A stretch of 64,000 nt of DNA from assembly GCA_013397455.1 (NCBI GenBank), contig VYZB01000117.1:1770055-1834054 (forward strand). Direction: 5' to 3'. Below the pieces are notes generated by a model that worked only from the letters and a program-made list of their open reading frames with translations, ran no database searches and was not told where the DNA came from. The position numbers were made by a program, and so were the translations under genes. This document shows positions 25,619 to 37,222 of the stretch, one piece after another (positions within the stretch are counted from its first letter, which is position 1; each line of letters opens with the position of its first letter). Origin of the DNA: Crotophaga sulcirostris (taxonomy: Eukaryota; Chordata; Aves; Cuculiformes; Crotophagidae).

Positions 25619-26175
25619 TATGAGGTCTGACACAAAAAACCCCAAGACTGTACCTGCAATTCTTTTTATTTAACAAATTTAAAACATTAACTATGATCAC
25701 CTTCACAACAGTTCCCTTCTGAGTTGACACACAGCTGCATACAGTGCTGTCAACATTCAAAGCAATTCCGCAGATCATTTTCTGAAAGGCTGTTGAGGAT
25801 CTCTGTCATTTTTGGTTTCACATCTTCTACCCACAAAAAATGGGTTCCTTTGAGCGCCGGTTTATCTTTGGGAACTCTTCGCTGTAAGCCTCAGTCAATA
25901 ATTGAAATGTTTCCATTGTGGATTTCTTCAGTTCCACAAGAAACTTGAACTTCTCTCGCTGTTCACTCTTGCACACCAACATTTTCCCACTGAGGGTAAG
26001 AAAATGTACATATTTGAACACACATCCACTTGTACTGAGTGAGGTGATCTAGTTGAGCCTTGTCTCTCTGTGACAGGTTAGAATATGTTCTATAACCATC
26101 TTTTTGCTGCTTCAATCTCACTCATGTTTCCCAAGATATTGGGTTAGTCTCATTTTTCTTGTGTCAGACCACATA
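25619..26175 (-). mobile_element. Mariner-type DNA transposon, internally deleted, complete ends
   Basis: A 553-base element (25621-26173) flanked by TA on both sides, the target duplication of Tc1/mariner elements. The ends are inverted repeats: TGAGGTCTGACACAA on the left, and TGTGGTCTGACACAA for the reverse complement of the right end (14 of 15 identical). The minus strand encodes the beginning of a mariner transposase (a block with SEQREKFKFLVELKKS and ETFQLLTEAYSEE) joined directly to its C-terminus (KGTHFLWVEDVKPKMTEIL and CCEGDH). Autonomous mariners are about 1.3 kb with a transposase of about 345 residues, so roughly 700 bases containing the catalytic DD(D) region are missing. It is therefore a non-autonomous, MITE-like derivative. 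Confidence 0.9.
25687..26021 (-). pseudogene. Mariner transposase, deleted and frameshifted
   Basis: This is a remnant of a mariner transposase read on the minus strand. The open frame 26021-25827 holds the N-terminal helix-turn-helix start (EQREKFKFLVELKKSTMETF). After the AYSEE residues it leaves the family frame. The C-terminal part is found one frame over, with THFLWVEDVKPKMTEIL, then FECWQHCMQLCV, then the typical EGDH ending and a stop at 25687-25689. The second DNA-binding helix, linker and all three catalytic acidic residues are gone, so it cannot cut DNA. The junction lies near 25870. Confidence 0.85.
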
Positions 26176-29100
26176 GTTCTTACATGGTTCCTAATTGCAC
26201 TATTTTGAAATAAAAAAAAGTCCTCAGAAACACAAATAACATCCTAATTTGATGAAAAAACTCCATTAGAAACAGTTTGGTAAAGAAGGCTCTGACTAAC
26301 TTCTATGAGTAACTGTAAAGATACCTGAACTACTTTTAACATTCTTTTTTACTATTTTTACAAAGGAATTGTCATTACCAGGTTAGGATGTCACTTCTTC
26401 AAGACTGCAAAAACCTCCTTTTCTCCTAATCTTTTCTCTAATGTCCTCATCTAATTTCTTGGGAAGATGTATTCAACGTTACACTCTGAATACTTTTAAC
26501 ACATCAGTGTGAAGCAATTACCCATTCTTTCCTAATGTTCCCAGTTTAATCAGATTTTTTTTTTATTGTAGTAGAATACAGAACTGAAATAACCTGATTT
26601 TCACTGTTAGACTTTTTTTAAGGCTATGAAATACTTTGCAGGTTGGTTTCTTTCGAATTCTCACCAGCATAATGTTAAAAAACACCACCACCCAAACTCT
26701 TTTATGCAATGCTGTTGGCTTAGAAGACCAAGCATATGGAACAGGCTACTCACTCGGGAGGTTGTCTTTGTGCCAGTATATGATGCAAGCAAGAACAGAC
26801 AAGATTTGCTTTTCATTTTTTCCAACAAAAAGTTCATAACTGATCCTCTCCATTCAAATCAGTGTTTTCAGGGTTGCTCTTATCATGTAAAAGTGAACCC
26901 TTGATATTTTATATGGGTAAGAATGTATTTTAAGTATGTAAAATAAAAAAACACAGCAACAGCATAGCAGTAGGTTAAGTTCACTTGAAGTCCTGGAGTT
27001 ACATTAAAGACTTCCTAATCTGCCTCCCTCAAAGAGAAGCATTAATAGAGGGGTTTTGTGATTATTAGGAATACCAGTCTTTTACATTGGAAGATCTGTA
27101 AGAAAATCCATTGTAAAAAGATCATAAATAGATCAGCGTCATTTGGCTGATCCTGTTTAAGTATCTAAGGTTGCTCTCTGGACTTAATTAGATGACATTG
27201 CTGTTACTGAGCTGTGGTTCCTGTCAACCTGTCTGGGAGAAAAAGTATAAAAGAGACCAAATGTCAAAGTTTTAAAATGAGGTTCATGAAGAAAATATTG
27301 CACAGAAATAATATTATATTACATCCATTTTATTTATCAGTAAGCATAGACATAATAGTAAATAAGGAGGACTCTGGAACTGTTAAGGACAATGCAGACC
27401 ACTCAGAGGGCTGGGTTCATTCAAAAATCATTTACTGTGATACAAACACATACAAATGAATACCTCCACACTTCTTCAAATCAAAAAGGTTATTCTTAGA
27501 GTGGAAGACCTGCCATGAAAATCAGTGGTTTTGAAACTGATGTGGGAGGGTTATGATATAGATCCATAAAACCATGAGTGACATGGAGTAGGTGAGCAGG
27601 GAATGACTGACTGTTCACAGTCTCTTCTATCAGAAGCAGCAGAGGAAGTCAAACAAAAGTAGCAGATGGCAACTGAAATCAAAGAAAGGATATGCCTCAC
27701 CACACAATCCACAGTTAAGCTTTAGAGTCTATTGTGAAGATAAGTTATCAACGTAAAAGATTTCCTTGGGTTCAAAAAAAATTGAGTGAACAAAAGGATC
27801 AGAAAAGAGTCATCGAAATCTATTAAATACAGCACCACTGCTTCTTTGGTGAGCCATAAACTGCTATGATAGTTGCTATGAATTGCTGTACTCACTTTAT
27901 TCTTATGGCATTCCCCAGGATCTACCACTGGGCACTGTCAAAAATAAGATGCAAGAACAGATGAGTCTCTAGTCTAACCCTGAAAAGACATTTTTATGTT
28001 CCTGCATATGAAGAGTCACAGGAATAAGCAATTGTTACTTCTAATGTCAAGTTGCCTCAAAAAAATTGCAAAACGCCTAAAGAGGCAAAAAGCAGAAGGA
28101 TATAATTTACTTTCATATTTGCCATTGGTAAGATTGACCCTATAATCGGACTACATTCTGGTGTCCCGTTTTGAAAGGGAATGTAGAACAATAGCAAGGT
28201 TGAAAGAGAAAAGGAAAAAAAATAACAAGCCACCCACCAACAAAAAAAAAACACTGAAGGCTGGAGGAAATATTTTTCAGTGACAGACTTAAAAATCTCA
28301 ATCTGTTTATCTTATCAAAAAGATTGAAAAAATTACTAGATTAGTATGCGTGTATCTCTCTGGAGAGAAAATGGAGAGGAATAAAGGACTCTTTAATTTA
28401 GTGGAGAAACACGTTACTAAAAGTAACAGTTGTAAGCTGGAGTAGAAGGAGTTCAAATTAGGCAGGAAAGAGAAGGATTACTCCTATCCTGACCTCTTCA
28501 TATAAAGACCAGTGCCTTTCTGCAATCAAACTTACCACGTATTATCAAGGAGCGACACGTAAGCTCCCAGAACACAGGGGAGATCAGATTGAACGGTGTC
28601 TTTTCACTGAAGATGTTTATAAATCCCATGGACTCAAGGATATCCATTTGCAGTGGTTAGTGGGAGAGAAGGGAAAGACAGCAGCGAGCTGAGGCTTACG
28701 ACGGGATAAAAGAGAGAAAGTCTGCTTTCAAAACTGGGGAAAGAGTCTGACAAAAAGTTGCACCCAGTAGATGTGAAGGGTGAAGCTGGAAACCCTGGGT
28801 GGCAGGATGAGGAGTGAAGAATCTGAAAAGTGAAAGCAAATAACTCCAATTAAAGCAATCACTGAAATGACCCAAACAGTGAATGACAAGAGTGGCTTTA
28901 GCTGGGGCAGCCTTGGTATGTCAGAGAATATGGGGAACCAACCCCTTGCCTTAGATAGAGATTCAGTCCCTCACAGTTTTCAGTGCATTCCTACTCCTCA
29001 GTCACCTTCTGAAGACAAGCAGCAGGGGAGAACAGGAGTCTGGGTTAACACACAATCATAAAGATGTTAATAGAAGACAAAGCATTAGGCCTAAAACAAG

Positions 29101-30239
29101 AGCAGAAATTATAACTTTTCTAGATATCATAGATATAAAACAGATGACATCTGAGTTATTTTGGAAAAGTAGTAAGTCTCTGGCAGGGATCTAATTTTAT
29201 TGGGTCAAAACAACCATTAACAAAGAGTTGTCTACAGAAAAGAAGATCATTTCCCAAAGATTTTCCTTAAACGTAACACTTTACAAAGAGACATCAAATA
29301 TATATATGGGCTTGTATTGAATGTAAAAGGGAGAAAAGATCCAATCAGAAGTCAGCAAGAACTAGGAGTTTTTTTGTCTTTTTGGACTCAGAGCTTTTCA
29401 TAAAACTGATTCACTGCTCACTCTCTCACATATTTACTCATTTGGCAGACTAGTTTCCCCAGAAGGCTATTTCAATTCAACAATGCCTGTACAGCAGAGA
29501 CTAAAGCTGGTAAACAGGGAACGATGGATGCTCGCTAATATAAGACAGTGTGAGAGTGGAATGGCAAACACCTCATTTAGACTTCCTCAAAACAAATAGA
29601 AGAACATAAAAATATTCATAACCAAGAAAGAAGGCAGCATCGAAAAAACAAATGGGAGCTAAAGAAAGCCAGAAAGAGCAGTCTGAAGACAGAGCTGATG
29701 TGGAATTAGGGATGGGTATGTCTGAACTTGTGCTACCACAGAGAGATGCCTTCCCCGAACGGAAAAAATGTTAATCTCTGTATCACACAGGAGGCAGAAG
29801 TCGAAACCAGTTTGCAGCTCTTACGAGCAGAGCATGGGCCTGAGGGCATTGCTGCTGCCCTTGCTAAGTGAAACTTAAATTACATCCTCTTATTCCATTA
29901 CTGTGTTGTATTTCCTATACTGTTTTATGTCATTTTAAATAACTACACCCAATGGGTCTTCCAGCAGGCTGGTCTGTGGACCAAGAGATTTCACTAACAG
30001 CTGTTTCCTTCTTTTTCTTTTTTTCCAAATATAATCATACTGCACGAAGTTATAGTTCCCTTTGCAACTCTGAAGAATTTCTCTGAATAACTCAGCAGTG
30101 GGCAGGGGTGAATGAGATCAGAAGTCCTTTTCCAAATTTCTTCCATGACAGTGAACAGTCCCCAAGAACAAGAAGCAAGAGAAGGCAGGACCATTAGGTT
30201 TTCTTGTGTAAACTGAAGATCCTAGATCCCGGTTCACGT
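26176..30239. other. Unique AT-rich sequence, nothing recognised
   Basis: AT-rich sequence after the mariner element. No supported exon, RNA gene or repeat was found. Purine-rich stretches are frequent between 28.3 and 29.8 kb. Confidence 0.45.
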
Positions 30240-30620
30240 CTATGTCCAGTTCTCTAGTCTATACTCCATCAGTTAGGCATGAGGATGTTATGGCAAACAG
30301 TGTCAAAAACGGTTCTCCTGAAATCTAAGCTTGTGAACTTACTATTTATCTCATCTCCTCAGAATCCTGAATTCCATCATCCCAAGGTTGTCCCCAACCT
30401 TCGCATCCCCGACCAGTTCTTCCTAGTTTAAAATGCCAGGTACAGGCAGATTTTGCTCACCCACCAGCTCCTCAATCACTTGTTTCTGGAAGCCGTCGTC
30501 AATGTACTCCAAAAGCCTCCTGAATTGCTTGTTCACTGTTTTGTTGCACCTCCAGCAGTTTTTAGGATGGTTAAAGTCCATGTGAGGCCTCTTCCAGTCA
30601 TATAAAGAAGGTATCATCTA
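30240..30620 (-). mobile_element. Rearranged CR1 relic: endonuclease plus reverse-transcriptase piece
   Basis: On the minus strand, 30617-30424 encodes a piece of the CR1 apurinic-type endonuclease C-terminus. The block MDFNHPKNCWRCNKTV followed by KQFRRLLEYIDDGFQKQVIEEL matches the family's 'FNHPDICWR...SRRFLECIDDNFLxQVIEE' pattern. Further downstream on the same strand (about 30330-30250) a weak reverse-transcriptase motif A region is seen (LDFRRTVFDTVCHNIL). In a complete CR1 these two are separated by several hundred bases; here about 100 bases lie between them, implying an internal deletion or two separate pieces. The endonuclease piece is firm; the reverse-transcriptase piece is weaker. 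Confidence 0.7.
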
Positions 30621-32593
30621 CTTCTCCCTGAATAGGTAGACATCTAACACAGCATTACCTGCATTGGTCTGCTCTCTGAACCCAACCCATCGACTCCCAG
30701 CTGGCTCATGATCAGTTTATGTTGACATCTTTTTGTCTAACCATTTTGCACTACCCATGGGTTTGTGTAATGTTTGGTATTAAAACAAGAGAGTGACAAA
30801 ATGCTCTGGTTTATCTTCCCTGTTTAGCCACGCTTTGCTGCTTCCTAACTACGCTTGCAGGGCTCATGCTTAACCTACGCTAGCTTCAAATGGAAAATAA
30901 AAATAAAAATACAAAAGGCTGCAATTAAGAAAATATTAAGAAAACACTTAGTAAAGAGTCACAGCTGGAAATGTTTGTTGGCCATTGATATTTTGGAGTT
31001 TCCCTGATCCTACTAAAGCTCCTTCCTTTCTCCCAGGGCCATTCACTGTGAAATTAGCACATTTCAGATTTGCATTTCAGTAGACAAAAGCATGCTCATG
31101 AACTTCTTTATTTTCTGTTGCTTTGGGAAATTCTGCAAATAAAGTGTTGTTTTAACAGTTTGCATGAAAACATAGCAATGACTAAGATCCATTACACTCC
31201 ATTTCAAGCCCAGACACCTAGAGAATTAGCTAAATGTGCACAATTTACCTCCCACATAAATGAAAATTGTAGTTAACTCTGTTGAAGTCAATGCAGTTAA
31301 GTTGGTGTATGGTAAGATAAACTGAAGCAAAGTCTAAAGCATTCATTTTAAAAAGTAGGAAATATATAAAATAGAAGTAAACAGACCACAGGCTTTATGC
31401 CACAGAGCACTAACAACCACCTACATAAAGAAAAGTGGAGTAGGTGTGTGTTGGTTATTATTCACATAATTAGGATCCAGTCTAAAAAAATACATTTTTA
31501 TATATGAAAATTTACATTCTAAAAATATACACCTGACATTTATCGTGTAGATAAAACTCAGGACACATAAGTTGAATATTACAGAATTTAATGTTGATGC
31601 TAGGGCTATAATTTCAATATGTGATATCCTAAAAGTTGCAAAAAATCAGAGGTTTATCTGAAAAAAAGAGACTGCTGGACTTTGCTTACCTTTTCTAACA
31701 TATTTCACCTAAACAAAGTAAACCCAACAAAATAGGTCATTTCTTTCTCAGATACTCATGTACATGAAAAAGGCTAACATGAGCTCTGAAAGTCTTGTAC
31801 TGCCAACAGAGAGCAGATGTAGGTTGGATGGATGTAGACAGGATTGAATAGGAAGGGTTGAAGGAGAGAAAAGTGGGCATGAGCTCAGGTGAACGGATGA
31901 GCTCAAGGAGCAGCAGACAGAAGGCACTGAAGTGGAGGTGGCAAACTGTGACAATAGTGGCCTGCAACCAGTGCCAATTAAAATAAATTAAAAAGAATCA
32001 AGCATTAATTTATGAAGTCAGACTGTGAAGCAAACATACTCTGAGCTAGGAATGAAACTATGTCTGTGGTTAATAGAAAACACTATAAATCTTATTAAAG
32101 AGGAAGTCTAAAGAGGCTTTTCTCCCATTTTGTACCCGAGTCTGAAAACCATTGCATTATTAGATTAGCTTACAGAAAGGTAGTCATTCAATATCCCAAT
32201 CTTATCCATGGGGGAAAAAATGTTGAAAAAGAAGATTTATAAAAACCACTGATGCCAAGGTCTATAATTGGAGAAAAGGGATGATTTAGCTCAGAGTTGG
32301 GCTAACAAACGCCAGCCCAGGGAACTCAGACGCTGCGTTCAATAGGGGTTATAAAGCTTAAGAAATAGCAGTACTAGTCAGCCACAGCTTAGTCTTTTCC
32401 AGCATTGAGAGAAGCAGTTGCAAGGGCTGGCTGCAATTGTTCATACTTGCCATACACTTCCCATCTATCCTTCATCACTAAGAATAGAGGAGTACATGTT
32501 CATACCTAAAATCAGCTCTCACTCCTTAGTCTAAGTGGGACTGAGCAGCTGTATGAAAAGAAATTAATCAAAAAGTGGTTCATGGTTTCAAGA
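30621..32593. other. Unique sequence; weak tRNA-like box words at 32.28 kb
   Basis: No gene is recognised. At 32280-32345 the sequence GATTTAGCTCAGAGTTGG and, about 45 bases on, GCGTTCAATAGGGG resemble the A and B boxes of an RNA polymerase III promoter. The acceptor and D stems do not pair well, so I do not call a tRNA. Confidence 0.4.
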
Positions 32594-32786
32594 TTTAGTG
32601 CCCTTGCTGTAGTCAAGGAGTTAGGAGACCCAGGCTCAGTCCCTGCTCTGCCACAGCCCTCCCTGCACACCTTGAGGCACTCCATGAAATGTCTCCCCGT
32701 GCTTCTCAGCTGCGCAGCAGAGATAAAAGTTCCTCTGTAATTGAGGAAAGCACTGTCAGCCAAAAAAATGGGGGTGCTCAGACATA
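32594..32786 (+). mobile_element. MIR / CORE-SINE ancient SINE
   Basis: An old tRNA-derived SINE on the + strand. The region reads TAGTGCCC...GTCAAGGAGTTAGGAGACCCAGG, then CAGTCCCTGCTCTGCCACAG, then a decayed CACCTTGAGGCACT...AATGTCTCCCCGTGC block, then CAGCAGAGATAAAA, and ends around GGAAAGCACTGTCAG and GGGGGTGCTCAGA. This order matches the tRNA-related head, the core and the tail of amniote MIR elements. Divergence is high, as expected for an element that ceased activity before bird radiation. Confidence 0.7.
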
Positions 32787-35591
32787 AACACACTCAAAAG
32801 TCAAATCGTAACATTTACAATTCAGGAAAGGACTTGTAGTCAAAACAATGCTTAAGCACAAGCTAAACTTACAGGTTTATTTAAACCACCATGGAATAAT
32901 AAAAATTAAAGGGCTTTTCAGTTTCAGCACATTCTCATGCACAGTCCTAAACACCGATAAACTTTTTGAATACAGCCACTGCATGTTCATTAATTCCTGA
33001 AGATGCACAGTTGTCAAAAGAAAAATTAGCTGAAAGGAGTCCAGGAACTGAACTTCCAAACTAGTCTTAGTTAACACAGCAGAAATAGGAACCTACCAGA
33101 TGGTAAAAATAACTTTCAATTTCATACAATTTTGGTACCAAATTCACATTGTTCTCTAAGCTATAAATCAATTTAACACCCAAGTGTAACACGCTATCTA
33201 ATTATTTCATACTTAAAGCAAACCAAGTGTAGTCTCAACTACTGTGTCTGAACTGGATGAAAGAGAAAAAAGATGATAAACTTAGATTAAGTTTTAAGTT
33301 TTCTAAACCATGAACGTATCATAACCAGTCTCCCAACCTCCTTTTTTTCAGTCACTGAAGGATAGCCACAGCAACCAGATCTGAAAACAGAGGGATAGCT
33401 AAATATTTTTCTATCTGCTCTTTGCAGCTGAAATTTAATCTCATATGCTACATGCCAGCTGTGAAGGTATTAGAGAGCTTCATGTCCATCACTTTTTAAT
33501 CATATGCCTGTTGGACTTTTAACCTCTTGTAGTAAAAAAAAAAAAAAAATCCATTGAATTTATCTCAGCAGTATTTCAGAGGACTTTTTGGCTATTACAA
33601 ATATATCAGGAAACATTCACTGCCAGGTTGTTTGTCTGATAGCTTCAATATCTTAAACAGCTGGTTTATTCTTTTCAAGCTTATGCTTTGCTTTTGGTCA
33701 GCAGTGCTGTTTTCTAAAACTCTCTGCCACATCGCAGATGAACTAAACAGGGAAAAACACGTGGACTTTCAACAATAAGCTAGAAAATAACCCTTAACTA
33801 AACTGTTAGGTTGCTTGAGTCGGAAGGATTCACAGGCAGTGATAAAGTCAGAAGGCACCTCTGTGTTCCTATTTACAATGCTACATGGTTGGCACTTGAT
33901 TAACAAGCTCCTGTAGTGTCAGAATATGGAACAATGTTATATTTCTAATATTCAAATATAAAACATCCTTCTTTATCTATATACAGAGAAGGCAAACAGG
34001 TCAACATGTAGTTTCTTTCTGGTAAAACTACCTTTTTTAAACAAAAATTATATATTCTTAGTTGAGAAGTAGTAACGAGTTTTCATTGTCTCCAATTTCT
34101 CTTTATCTTACTTCTCATTACCTAGTCTTTGAGGATATTAAACTTATTGTGATTGATACAACTTAATAGGTTTTCTGCCAGCTCTGTTGAATTAATGCCA
34201 CACATGAAAAATTTCTGTATGCCTTTTACGTCACAGATACTTGATTAAAATTATTATATTTTAAAAGAGGCAAGATACATTGTTGGACAAAAATCCATAC
34301 ATTGCATATCTTCAGGTTGTAGAAAATATTAAGAGGTTTTCTGAATGCTTTCTATACAGTCTAAGATGCTGATTTTCCTCTGCTGTGTCATTCGTATTAT
34401 TTAAGGCAACAATTTCTTCAATTATTAACAAAAGGTTCGAATCATTTGAGTAGGCTTAAACAGTCAGCATCCCCACAAAAGAGATTTTGTACAGATCCAT
34501 CCAGTTTCTATTCCTAAACCACAAGATTTCTAAGATTTTTTTCCAGAGATGACAATGAGAGTTATGAAATGAGTTTTAACATACTGTCTTGGGATAAGTG
34601 GGAAACCTTCTGGTACACGCTAAAAAAACATGGTAATGTCCTGTAACGGCAGCTCAAGAACATTTGCCTACATGCATCTCCAAAATTACTAGCTTTCCTT
34701 CAGCTGCCATTTATGTCTTTGTAGTACCTGTGTTGTATTCTTTATTACATTTATCTTCCTTGTAGACAGATAGAGACCAAAACTATTTAAGGTATAAAGT
34801 GAGGCTTTCTTTTCCTCTAAGATCAAGCACGAAGTAGAGGAAAACTGGGAGGTAGGACAAAAAAAGTGCCATGTTTGTACGCACACTAACCAAAGCTAAA
34901 AAAAAGAACAGCAACAAAATGCCGTCACCTGTTCATTCATAATACACGTGGGTTTTTTTTCCTACAGCACTGCTAAGGTATCTCTCACCATGATAGCTAA
35001 GTGCCAAGACAAACATCAACAAACTAAGACCAGATGTACCTCATGAACAGCAAGAAGTAGTTTTGATGTCAACAACCAATTCTCCCTATTTGCCTGAAGT
35101 CTTGATTTCCTTACAAGCCTTTGCAACTTGAAAGGGTCATACGGTTGTTAACAGCCTTGGATCCCTTTTTGGCCCCAGTGGTTCTTGGTTTTGTACTTTT
35201 TGCTTCTAATGTGTAGCCTAACATCTAATCCCAAAATGGTTAGAGATGTAAATCAACATATTCTCCTGCAAATCACTTTAAGACAAAAAAACCTCTTCAT
35301 TCCAAGTTGGAGAAAAATATCCTAGCACTGACTGCAAGTAAACCCACAGGGTGCTCAATTGGTCCATGAGTGCACCCCCAGGTAGAATGGCATCACATCA
35401 AGAAGACATTTCTCCCATAATTTTATTTCTATGACTACCAAGTCTGCAGTTAACCCTTTCAGTCATTTTCTCCAAGCAATTATCTAGCATTCATTTTCAC
35501 TTTGTTAATAAGTTGACAGCATGCTGCAGACAAATTGATTCACACAACTACACAATTGATTAATTCCAACTGGAAGGAGATTACTGTTGCC

Positions 35592-35666
35592 ATGCAAGTC
35601 AGCAGGAATCTTGATTTTCCTTGCTCTCCTCCTCCTCTCTTTTTCACAAGCTCAGGCAGAAGGGAA
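35592..35666 (+). other. Candidate signal-peptide exon, probably inactive
   Basis: In the frame containing the TGC at 35593-35595, the segment encodes a hydrophobic stretch, SAGILIFLALLLLSFSQAQA, with the form of a secretory signal peptide (a Lys just before a leucine-rich core and a small-residue cleavage site). At 35667 a GTATGT splice-donor-like word follows. The only ATG (35592) is in a different frame, off by one base, so as written the peptide has no start. The layout recalls exon 1 of small secreted proteins such as Kazal-type inhibitors, but I find no matching second exon. It may be chance or a dead exon. Confidence 0.2.
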
Positions 35667-37105
35667 GTATGTTGGTATTGTCAAGATAACTTTGGGAGGG
35701 ATAAAAACAATTAGCGGACGCATGAGGCAAGGTGCTTTCACAGCCCAAATAAAAAGAATAATCTTGCTTGTATACACAGAGAAGTAAAAAGATTTAATGT
35801 CTAAGACTCTCTTAAGGACCATATCTGTAGTGTATCCATTCCAGAAGGGAAAAGAACACTTGTGGGCAAGGTCTCAGAAATGTCAGAGGAGTAGAAAGAC
35901 AGTAGGATGACTGCCAAGCATATCCAATCCTCCCTTTCGTGCTTCCCCATACATACATACACACAATTAGTCTCAGGTAAGGAAGCCCAGGAGCCACTGT
36001 CCACTTCACAGCAATGTGGTTTTCAACAAAAATGCTACATCTGAGAAAATGAAAGAAAAATAAGGAAACCTCAAACAAAACATCATGATGTGTAGACCCT
36101 ATTAGGGCGCTGGGAAAAGTTGCAGCACGCAAAGCCATAGTTTTGCTGAGCTCTCTTACAGATGGTCCCCATACATCTTGCTTGGAGACTGAAAGTCTAA
36201 AATACTAGGAATTAGCCTGAAGCCATGGCAGCTCCCTCATCTGTATTTTGAGTCAGATCACTGAATAACTGGGACCTGTATAAAGTTTGAATATCAAGAT
36301 CTGAAGTCATAGAAGAAACCTCAATTTTCATGTCCCAACTCCTAGAAGATTTGACTTTGCAATTTTGTCTTAACTTTCCTGACTTCACATTCTTTCAGTG
36401 TCATTTTCAGAAATGATAGAGTTGCACATTGACTCCAGCAGCAAACTGGCTTGTGGGTAGCTCATCACCAACACGTTTTAGCAATACATCAAAGAAAAGC
36501 TGACCAAGAACCTCACTGCTGAGATTTATAGATACACAAATCATGGCCTCACCTTGAAAGTGTCTTGGATGTAAGAAACTGCAATTTTCCTTCCATCTGT
36601 GGAAACTGATGTGGTCACATTACAGCTGAGGATCCTGTGCCCCACTTCAGAGAATAAAGGCTTCTCAGCTGCGCTTAAGTAAAATACAGCATTAGACTGC
36701 TGTGCTATATTTAATGACCAAGAAAAACTACCAAAGGGAGTTCCCAAGTAGTAATGCAATTTAGTAGACTAATATTCACTTGTACTTTGAAAGAAAGCTA
36801 TTGAATTATGTCAGAAGAAAATACGCTGAAGAAATATTTATAATGTCTGTACACAAACAACTGACACAGACACATTTAAGCAGGAATGCCACCAGAGGAG
36901 ACAGCATTTGGGTTTCATTTCAAACAAAATCTATTGCAGGTGCTTGACGCATTCATACAAAGGCGGAGGCTTTGGTGGGAACAAAGAAAAAGATGCTCAT
37001 TGGCCACAGGGGTAAAACAGTATTTTGTGACAACCCTTCTCAAATCTCTGATGTTTCTAAGATAGGAGCCCATACTTTTTAATAATTTACTCACCTCTCA
37101 GATTT

Positions 37106-37222
37106 GCAGTGACTTAAGTATTTCTTAACTGCTTTCTAATTAAATCAGGATTTTATTTTTCCTATACTTGCTGTGATTTAAATATTTAGTTAAATGCTTT
37201 TTAATTAAACCAGGATATTATT
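37106..37222. repeat. Diverged tandem duplication, period about 64 bases
   Basis: Two copies of a 52-53 base unit lie at 37106-37157 and 37170-37222. Both start GC(A/T)GTGA(C/T)TTAA and both end CTAATTAAA-type followed by (T/C)CAGGAT(T/A)TTATT. They are separated by a 12-base spacer and differ at about ten or eleven positions. The unit is AT-rich and carries a TAATTAAA word in each copy. Confidence 0.85.
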
